64,000 nucleotides of DNA from Streptomyces sp. NBC_01471 (GCF_041438865.1 NZ_CP109450.1:4299001-4363000); one strand, 5' to 3'. Shown: positions 48,731 to 58,390, numbered from the stretch's first letter. Translations and numbers: made by a program. The notes: generated by a model from the letters alone, not told the origin.

Positions 48731-50647
48731 TTACTCCGGTGGCACGTTCAGGTGGAGCGACGCCGATGCGAGGCGCGGGGTGGTGCGGGACTGGAGGATT
48801 CTGATCCGGATGCGGTCGCCGCGTACCGGCTCGGGCAGCGCCAGGATGCGGGCGTAGCCGATCGTGGTGCCGGTCGCGGCCTGCTGCCAGGCGGTGCCGG
48901 TCCAGATGTCGACGGCGAACCGCTCCACCTGCTGGCCCCGCGTGATGTCCTCGCCGAGCCGGATGCGGTCGAAGGCGCGGTGCGCGGGCAGTTTCACGGT
49001 GACGGCGCCGGTGGTGGCTCCGCGGGACGGTGACCAGGAAGTGGTGAGGCGGCCGTCCGTGAGGGCGCGCAGGACCGGGTCGCGGCGGCCGCGTCCCGCG
49101 GTGAGCAGGTTGTGCCCGTACGTCGCGGTGACGGAGTTCCCGAACGCGGTGAGGGAGGCGACGTCCGGCGCGGCGACGCGGCCGTCACGGCCCGGCGGGA
49201 CGTTCAGCAGGAGTACGGCGTTGCGGCCCACCGACTGCTCGTAGATCGTGACCAGTTGCTGCGGTGTCTTGGGTTTCTCGTCGGCGTGGAAGAACCAGCC
49301 CGGACGAAGCGAGACGTCCGCCTCGGCGGGGAACCACTGGAGGTACTCGATCCCGGGTGCGGTGATCTTGTCGCGGGAGCCGATGTCGGCGGCGCTGGGA
49401 CCGTCCGGGAGCAGCCCTTCGCCGTGTGCGGTGGCGGGGTCGGCGGTGGCGGGGGTGACGCTCCACTCCGTGGTGCGGCCCACCCCGTTCTCGTTGCCGA
49501 TCCAGCGGGTGCCCTGCGGTCCGGCGAAGGTGACGGTGTCCGGGGAGAGTGCGTGGATGAGCCGGAACCAGGCGGTGAAGTCGTACTTCTCGGTGATCCC
49601 CGCGTCGGTCCAGGGGTTGGCGCCGTCGAGCCACAGCTCGTCGATGGGGCCGTACTGGGTGAACAGTTCGTAGAGCTGGTTCAGGTAGTACGCGTTGTAG
49701 TCGTCGGCCCGGACGGTGAAGGACGGGATCCGGTGCGCGGCGAGCGCGTCGGCCCGGTCGTCGTCGGGGACCAGGGTCGGGATCGTACGGCGCACGACCG
49801 GGCTTCCGCTGCCGTAGCGGCCCTGGCCGCCGGGCGCGCGGTCGCCGTCGTCGACCGTGGCCTGCTCCTCGATGCTGAGCGACTGCCCCGAGGCCTGCTT
49901 GGCGCGGATCTTCTCGACGTACTGGGCGTGCCAGGCGTGCGGCTGCTCGGAGCCGTCGGCTGGGGAGAGGTAGACGCCCACCTTGAGGCCGGCCCGGCGG
50001 GCGGCCGCCAGATAGGTGCCGAGGATGTCGCCCCGGGGGTTGCGGCAGCCGGCGTTCCTGGCCCGCCAGTAGGCGGCCGGGTCGTCGGAGCGGTGGGCAT
50101 CGGCCTCTGCGCGGGCCTTGGCGGTGGCGTCCCGTTCGGCGTCGGAGCAGCCGTCGGTGCGGATCCACCAGGGGCTCGCGATCACCGAGTGGTTGGTGTA
50201 GCGGGTCGGGAAGAGGACGAAGCCGTCGTGGTGCTTGGCCGTGAACATCACCTGGCGGGCGCCGGCCGCCTTGTACGCACGCATCCACTGGTCGGCGTCC
50301 ATCCCGGACGGGTCGAAGGTCGCCTCGTCCTCGGCGCCCGATCCCCATTCGCGGTCGGTGAAGGTGTTCATGCCGAAGTGGGTGAACGCGGTCACCTCCC
50401 GCTGCTGCCAGGCGACTTGGGAGGGCCGGGGGACGACATGCGCCGCCTTGCGCACGACGGTGTCCGGGGTGTCGGACGCGTCGATCTCGATCAGCGGGGC
50501 GGGAGTAATCCGATCTTTTGTGAGTGGGGGGTTACTGGAACTGCCCGTTCCCGGGGAGGCGGCTGCGGGGGCGGCGGGCAGGAATGGCAGGGAGGCGACT
50601 CCTATTCCCAGAGCCAGTGCGGATCGTCGCCCGACAGGCGTTCCCAT
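48731..50647 (-). CDS. Secreted alpha-L-fucosidase (GH29) with a discoidin-like domain
   Basis: 638 residues. The export signal carries two arginines (GRRSALALGIGVASLPFLPA), so Tat export is likely. The GH29 catalytic domain spans about residues 60-470 (AWQQREVTAFTHFGMNTFTDREWG, QVMFTAKHHDGFVLFPTRYTNHSV), with the nucleophile Asp341 in IDELWLDGANPW. The last ~130 residues (ITRGQQVERFAVDIWTGTAWQ) form a F5/8-type sugar-binding domain. It releases fucose from plant or animal glycans. An insert rich in Gly and Asp around residues 255-285 is unusual. Confidence 0.9.
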   Translation of the reverse strand: MGTPVGRRSALALGIGVASLPFLPAAPAAASPGTGSSSNPPLTKDRITPAPLIEIDASDTPDTVVRKAAHVVPRPSQVAWQQREVTAFTHFGMNTFTDREWGSGAEDEATFDPSGMDADQWMRAYKAAGARQVMFTAKHHDGFVLFPTRYTNHSVIASPWWIRTDGCSDAERDATAKARAEADAHRSDDPAAYWRARNAGCRNPRGDILGTYLAAARRAGLKVGVYLSPADGSEQPHAWHAQYVEKIRAKQASGQSLSIEEQATVDDGDRAPGGQGRYGSGSPVVRRTIPTLVPDDDRADALAAHRIPSFTVRADDYNAYYLNQLYELFTQYGPIDELWLDGANPWTDAGITEKYDFTAWFRLIHALSPDTVTFAGPQGTRWIGNENGVGRTTEWSVTPATADPATAHGEGLLPDGPSAADIGSRDKITAPGIEYLQWFPAEADVSLRPGWFFHADEKPKTPQQLVTIYEQSVGRNAVLLLNVPPGRDGRVAAPDVASLTAFGNSVTATYGHNLLTAGRGRRDPVLRALTDGRLTTSWSPSRGATTGAVTVKLPAHRAFDRIRLGEDITRGQQVERFAVDIWTGTAWQQAATGTTIGYARILALPEPVRGDRIRIRILQSRTTPRLASASLHLNVPPE

Positions 50648-51228
50648 GAGTGCTCCTTCGGTCCGTGGACGCAGAGTGGAACGTATGGTCTAGACATCCA
50701 ATGTCTGTCCGTCGGGCAGCAGTCTGCTGCGCGCCCGGGGGCGTTGACAAGGGGCCGTACGCGAACAGCCGCGAGGGGCGGCCGGCACGCGCATCGGCCG
50801 CCCCTGGGTCCGTCCCGGGGCCCCCGGGCCCCATGTGGATCAACTGTGGATCAACTGCCGTCGGTGCGTGCCCCGTTCGCTCCGGACTGCAAGACGGACT
50901 GCGTGCCGGCCTGCGCGCCGGACTGCGTGGCGGCGGCCCGCCGCCCTGCTGTCCCCCCTGCCCGAAGCGGTGCGGGACGAGGCTGAGGAAGCGCTCGGGA
51001 CGATCGCCGAGAGGAGATAGGCCGAGGACGCGGTGATCACCATGGGGGCATCGCGTACATCTCATGGGTCGGTTCGAGGTGGAAGACGATGCCGGTCAGC
51101 GGTGGAGCCCGGTGCGGTAATGCCGAAGGCGAACTGTGGCAGGGGCAGTCCGTGGCGTGAGAGGGTGCCGCGCCCGGATGCCCGGATACTGGTGCGGTAC
51201 GGATGACTGAGCGGCGCCCAGGCCACCA
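50648..51228. other. Non-coding stretch between the fucosidase and MarR genes
   Basis: This region holds the divergent promoters. I see short repeats only: GGATCAACTGTGGATCAACT near 50837 and a GGACTGCGTGCCGGCCTGCG-type series near 50887-50935. No open frame has the right codon bias. Confidence 0.4.
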
Positions 51229-51284
51229 TTGCAGACTGCGATGATTGCTGTGGCCCTGATGAAAGCCGGCGAACGAGCTGGTGA

Positions 51285-51345
51285 ACGGCCTGATGAACAT
51301 CTTGATGAACAGCCTGATGAACAGCCTGATGAACGGCCTGATGAG
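51285..51345. repeat. 12-bp tandem repeat GATGAACAGCCT
   Basis: About five copies (GATGAACGGCCT, GATGAACATCTT, GATGAACAGCCT twice, GATGAACGGCCT) are in phase with the MarR reading frame and would encode an acidic proline-rich repeat. Confidence 0.75.
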
Positions 51346-51420
51346 CCGGGCGGACAGCCCGGCGGACGACAGGACCGCCCGGGTGGACAGCCCGGCGGTC
51401 AGAAACGGTGGGCGGACCGC

Positions 51421-51987
51421 ATGACGCGCGAGCAGACGGCTGCGGGCAGCCGCGCCGGGGACGCGGCCGCTCCCACGGACGGTCCCCCTGACGAGATCGC
51501 CGAGGTCACCGCCGCGGTGATGGCCGCCGCGCGGCTGCTGGTCGGACTCTCGGCGCGCGCGCTCGCCGAGGTCGGCAGCGCCCTGACCCTCCCGCAGCTG
51601 CGGACGCTGGTGGTGCTGGACTCCAGCGGGCCGGTGAAGCTGGCGGCGCTGGCGGCCCTGCTGGACGTCAACGCGTCCACGGCGATGCGGATGGTGGACC
51701 GGCTGGAGGCGGGCGGTCTGGTCAACCGCAAGGTCAATCCGGACAACCGGCGGGAGGTCGTCCTGCGGACCACCGGCGAGGGCGCGGGGCTGGTCGGGAC
51801 GGTTCTGGAGCACCGGCACCGGAAAGTCTCCGCGCTGGTGGGCCGGCTGCCGGTGGACGTACGGTCCGGTCTGGTCAGGGGGCTCAGGGCGCTGACTCTT
51901 GCCGCCGAGAGCCCGGCCGACAGTCCGGTGGGGCGGCCGGAGGGGCCGGGCGCCCGGGACGTACTCACGAGCGGCACCGGGTTCTGA
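51421..51987 (+). CDS. MarR-family regulator
   Basis: 188 residues from ATG 51421. The winged-helix core is visible: LTLPQLRTLVVLDSSGPVKLAALAALLDVNASTAMRMVDRLEAGGLVNRKVNPDNRREVVLRTT, including the D-x-R-x-x-x-(L/V) wing. The frame is open upstream to 51229, where it encodes repeated DE(Q/R/H)PDE units from a tandem GATGAACAGCCT repeat. Whether those residues are made is uncertain. It faces away from the fucosidase gene, which it might regulate. Confidence 0.82.
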   Translation: MTREQTAAGSRAGDAAAPTDGPPDEIAEVTAAVMAAARLLVGLSARALAEVGSALTLPQLRTLVVLDSSGPVKLAALAALLDVNASTAMRMVDRLEAGGLVNRKVNPDNRREVVLRTTGEGAGLVGTVLEHRHRKVSALVGRLPVDVRSGLVRGLRALTLAAESPADSPVGRPEGPGARDVLTSGTGF

Positions 51988-52017
51988 ACCGGTGCCACCC
52001 GTGACGGCGGGCGCAGG

Positions 52018-53742
52018 TCAGGACGTGTAGCCCGATCCGATGCGCTGCACCACGTACGCGCACTCCGTGTAGGTGTAGCCCGGCCGGATCTTGGCCGTGT
52101 TGCTGCCCGACGTGGTGTTCGAGCTGTTCAGGGACTTGTGCAGGAAGTACGTCGTGCCGGGCGGCAGGGAGATCGTCCGCTTCGGGTAGCTCTTGCCGCC
52201 CTTGCAGGCGGTGAGCTGTGCCGTCACGTCGCTGGAGTATGCCGAACACCCCTTGCACGCCTTGAGCTTGAAGCTTCCGGTGACCGGTCCGGTGTAGAGG
52301 ATCTCGACCTCGTCCGGGCTGTCGTTGCTGATCGTGACCGGGATGCTGCCGCCGGACGCCGTCGACGGCAGGTGCTTGCCCGCCGCGGCCTCGCTCTGCG
52401 CGATCTCCGCGGCGATGGCGATCTTCTGGGCGCGGGCGCGGTTCTTGTCGCTCCGGTAGGTGCTCGCGAAGTCGGTCAGCGTCTGCTGCGCCCCGGTGAA
52501 GTCCCCCTTCTTGTACTCGTCGACACCGCAGGAGTACGTACCCGACCGCACCTTCCTGCCCGCCGTCGCCGCGTCCTCGCGCAGCGCGTCGGTGAGGGCG
52601 CCGTCCACGCCCGCCTCCTTGCCGGGCAGGCCCACGGCCTGGCCCTGGAGGATCTTCAGACGCTCGTTGGCCGCGCACGGTGCTGAGCCCTCCAGATCGC
52701 CCGCCGCCTTGTCGATCTCCGAGCTGACGGCCGGTTCCACCTTCGCGGCCTGCGGGGACGAGGGGAACGTCGTGAGCAGCTCGCCCAGGTCCCCGTCCGG
52801 TGACACGACGTCCTTTCCGGTGCCGAGGCCGGTCACCCCGCACTCGTACAACGAGGTCGCGAGCTTGTCGTCGGGCCACGTGGCCAGTGCGCCCAGCTGC
52901 TTCCTGCCGTACGTCCCGGGCACCGTCCGCAGATACGTCAGCGGTTCGACGGCGTCGCAGTACTTCTTCTCGCCGAACGGCGTGGCGACCGTCTCGTAGT
53001 ACGTGTTCAGCGAGGCCGGGACACGGCGGGCGGCCCGGGAGTCCGGGTGCTGGGCGCCGAGGTCGCGGTAGGTGGTCAGGGCCTTGCCGTAGGACGCCCG
53101 CGCCGTGGTGAACTGCTGGCCCTTCGCCTGTGTGACCAGCTGGTCCGCACCGGCGAGCCGGTCGAGGAGCATCTGCTGGGTGGCCTCGTCGCGTGCCCCG
53201 TCGTACAGGACGACCCCGCCGACGGGCGCGGCCAGCAGCACCAGGCCGAGCACGACCGCGACCGGCGTCTGCGGCGGCCTGATGACGCTGTGCCGCAGAC
53301 CCCGGTACGCGCCGTGGGCCGCGGCCAGGACCAGGACGGCGAGATACGCGACGAGCGCGCCGGCGGGCACGCCGTCCGGGTCGGCGGGCAGAGCGATCGC
53401 CAGCAGCGCGCCGGTGGCCACCCAGCACACGGCCAGCGCGAGCCAGCGCCTGAGCAGCAGATATCCGAGACCCAGGCCGCTGAGGTTGAGCAGCCCCACG
53501 GCCACGGCTCGCAGCGGGTCCGCCGGTGTGGGTGGTGCGGGCGGTGTGGGCGGGATGGTGGGCATCGGGGGAGGCGACGGGGGCGGCGGGCCGAACCCGC
53601 CGGATCCGCCGTACACCTCGGGGCCGTCGGCCACACCGGGGCTGCCCGCCCCGCCCAGTACCTCCGGCGGCCCGAACCCTGCCGAAGGCTCGGGCTCGCC
53701 GCCGCTGCCTCTCGCCGCCCCGTCCTGCTGATCCCCGGACAT
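52018..53742 (-). CDS. Large membrane-anchored protein with periplasm-side repeat domain
   Basis: 574 residues from ATG 53742. A Pro/Gly-rich cytoplasmic N-terminus (GFGPPPPSPPPMPTIPPTPP) is followed by three or four membrane segments (AVAVGLLNLSGLGLGYLLL, LALAVCWVATGALLAIALP, AGALVAYLAVLVLAAAHGAY, PVAVVLGLVLLAAPVGGVVLY). An extracytoplasmic helical domain then holds paired cysteines in TPR-like units (DDKLATSLYECGV, GSAPCAANERLKILQ, SGTYSCGVDEYKKGDFTGAQQTL). A final beta domain reads IPVTISNDSPDEVEILYTGPVTGSF. No family name is recognised; similar proteins are common in Streptomyces. Confidence 0.7.
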   Translation of the reverse strand: MSGDQQDGAARGSGGEPEPSAGFGPPEVLGGAGSPGVADGPEVYGGSGGFGPPPPSPPPMPTIPPTPPAPPTPADPLRAVAVGLLNLSGLGLGYLLLRRWLALAVCWVATGALLAIALPADPDGVPAGALVAYLAVLVLAAAHGAYRGLRHSVIRPPQTPVAVVLGLVLLAAPVGGVVLYDGARDEATQQMLLDRLAGADQLVTQAKGQQFTTARASYGKALTTYRDLGAQHPDSRAARRVPASLNTYYETVATPFGEKKYCDAVEPLTYLRTVPGTYGRKQLGALATWPDDKLATSLYECGVTGLGTGKDVVSPDGDLGELLTTFPSSPQAAKVEPAVSSEIDKAAGDLEGSAPCAANERLKILQGQAVGLPGKEAGVDGALTDALREDAATAGRKVRSGTYSCGVDEYKKGDFTGAQQTLTDFASTYRSDKNRARAQKIAIAAEIAQSEAAAGKHLPSTASGGSIPVTISNDSPDEVEILYTGPVTGSFKLKACKGCSAYSSDVTAQLTACKGGKSYPKRTISLPPGTTYFLHKSLNSSNTTSGSNTAKIRPGYTYTECAYVVQRIGSGYTS

Positions 53743-53966
53743 GCCGCATACCCCCCGGTCGCGGGTCGCCCGGCGCCGATGCGCCCGGGGACCGTCACTG
53801 TCGAAACACCGAAACACCGAAATTGTGTGCCTGCTGTGTATCTACCACCGCCGGGGGGCCCGTGAACTCCCGATTACCTTCTGTACCACCGGACTTGGTG
53901 CAGCCACCGCGCCGAACCCACCGCGCCGAATCCGTCCCGTCCACGTCCGCCCCCCCCCCGCGGAAC

Positions 53967-55391
53967 TCAGCGACCCGAGATCCGGTCCGCGATCGTGGCG
54001 ATCCGGTCGGTGGCCGTGCTGCGGGCGGTGAGTTCGCGGGCGTCCGCCGCCCGGTACGCCCGGTACATGCCGTGCACGCCCAGCCAACGCAGCGGCTCCG
54101 GCTCCCAGTTGCGGACCTTGTGGTTCACCCAGGGGAGCGTGGTGAGGTCGGTCGGGCCCGACTGGCCGGAGTCCTGCTGGATCAGGTCGCGCAGGGTACG
54201 GGCGGCCAGGTTGGCGGTGGCCACGCCCGAACCGACGTAACCACCCGCCCAGCCGAGCCCCGTCGACCGGTCGAGCGTGACGGTGGCGCACCAGTCGCGC
54301 GGGACGCCGAGCACGCCGGACCAGGCGTGGTCGATCCGTACGCTCGCCGTGGCCGGGAAGAAGCGGACCAGGACCTCGCGCAGCGCGTCGATGGTGGCGG
54401 GCTCGGTGCGCCCGGCGCGGTCGGAGCGGGCGGCGCGCGAGCCGAAGCGGTACGGGACGCCGCGCCCGCCGAGCGCGATCCGGCCGTCGGCGGTGCGCTG
54501 CGCGTACATGTACGCGTGCGCCATGTCGCCGAGCGTCTCGCCGCCCTCCCAGCCGATGGTGTCCCAGACGGCCTGTGGCAGCGGTTCGGTGGCGATCATC
54601 GAGGAGTTCATCGGGAGCCAGCTGCGGCGGGCGCCCTTGAGCCCTGCCGTGTACCCCTCGGTGCAGCGCAGGATGTAGGGCGCGCGGACCGTTCCGTACG
54701 GGGTGACCGCGTGCTTGGGCCTGATCTCGGTGACCGGTGTCGACTCGTGGAGGGTGACGCCGAGTGCTTCCACCGTGTCCGCCAGGCCCTGCACCAGTTT
54801 CGCCGGGTGCAGCCGGGCGCCGTGCGGGGTCCAGGTCGAGCCGACGGCCCCGGTGACCCGGATCCGCTCGGCGGTCTCGCGGGCGCCGTGCAGGGTGCGG
54901 CCCGTCTCACCGAAGGCGATCTCCACCGAGTGGAAGTCCTTGAGCCGCTGCAACTGGGCCGGTGTGTGGGCGACTTCGAGGACGCCGCCCTGCTGGATGT
55001 CGGCGTCGATCGACTCGTCGGCCGCCGTCTTGACGACTTCCGCGACGGTGTCGTTCATGGCCCGCTGGAGGCGGACGGCCGCTTCGTGCCCGTGCAGCTT
55101 CGCGTACCGGTCGCGGCCCGCGATGCCGTTGTAGAGCCAGCCGCCGTTGCGGCCGGACGCCCCGTACCCGCAGAACCGGGCTTCGAGCACGGTGATGTTG
55201 AGGAACGGGACGGCCTTCTTGAGGTAGTACGCCGTCCACAGCCCGGTGTATCCGCCGCCGACGATCACCACGTCGGCGCTCGCGTCGCCCGGCAGGGGTT
55301 CGCGGGCGAGGGGGGTGCCCTGGTCCGCGTACCAGAACGATATGCCGCCGTTGACGGTGCCGTTGCCTGTGCCACTGACGGTGGAGCTCAT
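53967..55391 (-). CDS. FAD-dependent amino-acid/amine oxidase (DadA/GlpO type)
   Basis: 474 residues from ATG 55391. The FAD-binding dinucleotide fold is ADVVIVGGGYTGLWTAYYLKK, followed by GYGASGRNGGWLYNG, the FAD motif of gamma-glutamylputrescine and D-amino-acid oxidases. The substrate domain includes MNSSMIATEPLPQ, and the closing flavin motif is GLGWAGGYVGSGVATANLAARTL. It deaminates an amine or D-amino acid. The membrane protein gene at 55.5 kb precedes it with a 59-base gap. Confidence 0.88.
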   Translation of the reverse strand: MSSTVSGTGNGTVNGGISFWYADQGTPLAREPLPGDASADVVIVGGGYTGLWTAYYLKKAVPFLNITVLEARFCGYGASGRNGGWLYNGIAGRDRYAKLHGHEAAVRLQRAMNDTVAEVVKTAADESIDADIQQGGVLEVAHTPAQLQRLKDFHSVEIAFGETGRTLHGARETAERIRVTGAVGSTWTPHGARLHPAKLVQGLADTVEALGVTLHESTPVTEIRPKHAVTPYGTVRAPYILRCTEGYTAGLKGARRSWLPMNSSMIATEPLPQAVWDTIGWEGGETLGDMAHAYMYAQRTADGRIALGGRGVPYRFGSRAARSDRAGRTEPATIDALREVLVRFFPATASVRIDHAWSGVLGVPRDWCATVTLDRSTGLGWAGGYVGSGVATANLAARTLRDLIQQDSGQSGPTDLTTLPWVNHKVRNWEPEPLRWLGVHGMYRAYRAADARELTARSTATDRIATIADRISGR

Positions 55392-55450
55392 GGGGACCTC
55401 TGCCTTCTGGACCGGTCCGCCGGATCGGACCCTCTGATCGGACCGTCTGA

Positions 55451-56140
55451 TCAGGGCCGTTCGGTGTTCCTCCGGCGGTTGCCGGGAGCGTAGCGCCGCA
55501 GGGGGGTCAGCAGACTCAGCGGGTTCCACGGCGGTCCGCCGATGCCCCGGGTCAGCGGATAGCAGGCGAGGCCGATGAGGACCGAGGCGAAGTGACCCAG
55601 GTCGGTGAAGGTGCGGTCGGTGAACAGCGGCGGGCCGAAGACGGCGAGGACACCGGCCAGATACACCCACCGCCAGGGCCGCGCGATCCGGTACGTCAGT
55701 ACGGCGACCACCCCGGCGAGGGCGTAACTCACCCCCACATCAAGGGTGTTCACGGCCGAATCGGGGGCCCGGTCGTGGTGGATCGCCCAGAGCAGGGCGC
55801 CTTCGCTGATGAAGGAGGCGAGGACGTGCGCGAGGACGGCGACGGCCAGCCAGCGGAGCGTGCCGAGCCAGCGCTCGGCCTGCGCGTGGAAGACGGTGTA
55901 GAGGACGGCGTACGAGACCCAGCCGCCGCCGTCGATGTACATCGCGCTCTGGATCAGCACCCGGACCGGATGCGTGGACAGTTCATGGATATTGGTGGAG
56001 CGCCTGCCGAGGAAGGCCCGCTCGAACTCCGGTGACATCTGGTGCAGCGCGATGGTGGTGACGAAGAGGATGAGGAGCCAGACGTAGGTGCCCGGTGCGC
56101 TGCGGAGGTAGGAGACGACGGCGTGGAGGGCGCGGTTCAT
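55451..56140 (-). CDS. Rhomboid-like integral membrane protein
   Basis: 229 residues from ATG 56140. Six hydrophobic segments are visible: GTYVWLLILFVTTIALHQM, WVSYAVLYTVFHAQAERWLG, WLAVAVLAHVLASFISEGAL, VGVSYALAGVVAVLTYRIA, WVYLAGVLAVFGPPLF and HFASVLIGLACYPLTRG. The order resembles rhomboids, and DVGVSYALAG sits where GxSG would be (Gly-Val-Ser-Tyr), with a late His in DLGHFASVL. The altered serine motif makes protease activity uncertain. Confidence 0.75.
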   Translation of the reverse strand: MNRALHAVVSYLRSAPGTYVWLLILFVTTIALHQMSPEFERAFLGRRSTNIHELSTHPVRVLIQSAMYIDGGGWVSYAVLYTVFHAQAERWLGTLRWLAVAVLAHVLASFISEGALLWAIHHDRAPDSAVNTLDVGVSYALAGVVAVLTYRIARPWRWVYLAGVLAVFGPPLFTDRTFTDLGHFASVLIGLACYPLTRGIGGPPWNPLSLLTPLRRYAPGNRRRNTERP

Positions 56141-56235
56141 ACGCCCGATTCTGCTCGTTCGCTCCCCGCGGGCCGGGGGCACGCGCCGTGCTGGAGCGGG
56201 GATCAGGGCGGGAATCGGGAATCCTCGGGAATGAG

Positions 56236-56269
56236 CAGCAGGATCGGGAACGATCAGCAGGATCGGGAA
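56236..56269. repeat. Short direct repeat CAGCAGGATCGGGAA
   Basis: Two identical 15-bp copies at 56236 and 56255 lie immediately before the kinase-like gene, the second ending on its start codon. Confidence 0.7.
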
Positions 56270-57138
56270 TGAGGAGCTACGTGTGTGAGCCGGTGGGCGA
56301 TGGCGGTACGGCGGACCACTCCGGGGAGTTCCTGGACCGGTGGGGGCTACGCCAGGAGGGGCCGCCGATGCGCGGCCGGGTCGCGGTCGTCCTGCCCGTG
56401 GTGCGGACGGCCGACGGGACGCGGGCCGCGTTGAAGCTCCAGGAGGTGGACGCGGAGACCGAGGGGGAGCCCGTCGCGCTGCGGGTCTGGGACGGCCGGG
56501 GCGCCGTGCGGCTGCTCGACCACGACCCGGCGACCGGGACCATGCTCCTGGAGCGGCTGGACGAGGCGAGGCCGTTGGCGTCGGTACCGGACGTCCTGGT
56601 GGCGACGGAGGTCATCGCGGGGCTGCTGGCCCGGCTGACGTCCGTGCCCGCGCCGGACGGGACGCGGTGGCTCGGGGACATCACAGCCCGGATGCTCGAC
56701 CGCGTACCGGACGCGGTCGGGTCCCTGGCGGACGAGGCGGACCGGCGGCTGCTGAAGAGCTGCGCCGCCGCCGTACGGGAGGTGGCGGGCGAGCCGGGAG
56801 ACCGGCTGCTCCACTGGGACCTGCACTTCGACAACGTCCTGGCGGCCGGGCGCGAGCCCTGGCTGGCCATTGACCCGAAGCCGCTCGCGGGCGACCCGGG
56901 GTTCGAGCTGCTGCCCGCGCTGTGGAACCGCTTCGGGGAGGGCGGGCTGCTGCGGCGGTTCGACCTGATGACGGATGCGCTGGGGATGGCGGGGGACCGG
57001 GAGCGGGCCCGGGCGTGGACGCTCGGGCGCGTCCTGCAGAACAGCCTCTGGGACGTGGTGGACGGCGGCAGCCGGCGGCTGAGCCCCGAGATGGCGGAGA
57101 TCGGGCGCGCTCTGCTGGCGTCCGGGGTCGTTGGTTAG
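56269..57138 (+). CDS. Aminoglycoside/hydroxyurea phosphotransferase-like kinase
   Basis: 289 residues from ATG 56269. The APH fold is shown by the ATP-site Lys in RAALKLQEV, the catalytic loop LLHWDLHFDNVLAA (H-x-D-x-x-x-x-N) and the metal Asp in LAIDPKPLAGDPGFELLPALWN. It is most like the streptomycin 6-kinase/hydroxyurea-phosphotransferase group. It phosphorylates a hydroxyl of a small molecule; the substrate is unknown. Confidence 0.82.
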   Translation: MRSYVCEPVGDGGTADHSGEFLDRWGLRQEGPPMRGRVAVVLPVVRTADGTRAALKLQEVDAETEGEPVALRVWDGRGAVRLLDHDPATGTMLLERLDEARPLASVPDVLVATEVIAGLLARLTSVPAPDGTRWLGDITARMLDRVPDAVGSLADEADRRLLKSCAAAVREVAGEPGDRLLHWDLHFDNVLAAGREPWLAIDPKPLAGDPGFELLPALWNRFGEGGLLRRFDLMTDALGMAGDRERARAWTLGRVLQNSLWDVVDGGSRRLSPEMAEIGRALLASGVVG

Positions 57139-57147
57139 TCTGCGCCC

Positions 57148-57624
57148 ATGATTCGCAACGCCACAGCCGCCGATGTGCCCGTCATCCACGCGATGGTCCG
57201 CGAGCTCGCGGAGTACGAGAAGGCCCTGGACGAGGCCCGCGCCACCGAGGCGCAGCTGCACGAGGCCCTGTTCGGCGAGCGCCCGGCGGCGTTCGCGTTC
57301 ATCGCACAGACACCGCAGGGGGAGCCCGCCGGGTTCGCCCTGTGGTTCCTCAACTTCTCGACGTGGCGAGGGGTCCACGGGATCTACCTGGAGGACCTCT
57401 ACGTACGCCCGGAACTGCGCGGCGGCGGGTACGGAAAGGCGCTGCTGACCGAACTGGCGCGGACCTGCGTGGAGCGGGGGTACGAGCGGCTGGAGTGGTC
57501 GGTCCTGAACTGGAACGAGCCGTCGATCAAGTTCTACGAGTCCCTGGGCGCCCGGCCGCAGGACGAGTGGACGGTCTACCGGCTGACGGACGACGCGCTG
57601 GCCGGGCTGGGGGCGCCGGAGTAG
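57148..57624 (+). CDS. GNAT N-acetyltransferase
   Basis: 158 residues. The acetyl-CoA site is YLEDLYVRPELRGGGYGKALLTELARTCVERG, with the R/Q-x-x-G-x-G/A pattern as R-x-G-G-G-Y-G, followed by WSVLNWNEPSIKFYESLGA. The opening IRNATAADVPVIHAMVRELAEYEKALDE fits the diamine acetyltransferase branch. It lies nine bases after the kinase gene and is probably co-transcribed. Confidence 0.88.
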   Translation: MIRNATAADVPVIHAMVRELAEYEKALDEARATEAQLHEALFGERPAAFAFIAQTPQGEPAGFALWFLNFSTWRGVHGIYLEDLYVRPELRGGGYGKALLTELARTCVERGYERLEWSVLNWNEPSIKFYESLGARPQDEWTVYRLTDDALAGLGAPE

Positions 57625-57661
57625 GGCTGGCTCACCGGCCGCACCGTTCGTGCCGCCATGC

Positions 57662-58390
57662 TCAGGCGGTCCACGCCCGGGCGGAGCGGCGTTGCGTGAG
57701 CAGGACCGCCGCGACCGCGGTGATCAGGACGGAGCCGACGAGCAGGGGAGTGTGCCGCTGGCCGTGCATGATCAGCGCGGCCCCGGCGAGGGCGCCGCAG
57801 AACATGGCGGCCGTCGACAGCAGCCGAGGGCCCGCCTTGGCCGACGGCCCGCCGCCCAGGCGGCCGTCGGCGGCCATGCCGGTGATGGTCAGGGTCAGCA
57901 CGGTGGTGGTGAGGTCGGGGACCGCCAGGCGCCGGGCGGCGGCGTTCTGCAGACCCATCGCCAGGGCGAGCAGCACGATCAGTACGGGCTTCGCCCAGCC
58001 TCCGGCCGGGTTCTCGACCGTCCGGCTCATGACGAACGCGGTCAGCACCAGCGCGGTCTGCACGAGCGTTGCGGTGAGCAGGAAGCGGGCCCGGTGATGC
58101 GGGGAACGGTGCCCCAGACGCCCGCCGAACAAGGCGCCGACGGCGAATGCGGCCAGTGAGAGCAGGGAAGCGGTCAGGGAGAAGCCGGGTGCGCCCGCCA
58201 GGGAGAACGCCATGAAGACGACGTTGCCGGTCATGTTCGCCACGAACACGTGCCCGAGCACCAGGTAGCTGTAGGCGTCCACGAGCCCGGTCACGACGGT
58301 CAGGGCCAGCAGCAGAGGCGGCAGCGGCCCGTGCCGGCCCTCCGGATCGGGGACGAGGGTGGCACGGGCGTCGCGCAGAGTCGTGAACAC
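57662..58390 (-). CDS. DUF1275 (YoaK-like) membrane protein
   Basis: 242 residues from GTG 58390 (GGAAGG upstream). Six membrane segments carry the family signatures LLLALTVVTGLVDAYSYLVLGHVFVANMTGNVVFMAFSLAG and ALAMGLQNAAARRLAVPDLTTTVLTLTITGMAAD. The function of the family is unknown. It stands alone and faces the GNAT gene convergently. Confidence 0.87.
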   Translation of the reverse strand: MFTTLRDARATLVPDPEGRHGPLPPLLLALTVVTGLVDAYSYLVLGHVFVANMTGNVVFMAFSLAGAPGFSLTASLLSLAAFAVGALFGGRLGHRSPHHRARFLLTATLVQTALVLTAFVMSRTVENPAGGWAKPVLIVLLALAMGLQNAAARRLAVPDLTTTVLTLTITGMAADGRLGGGPSAKAGPRLLSTAAMFCGALAGAALIMHGQRHTPLLVGSVLITAVAAVLLTQRRSARAWTA

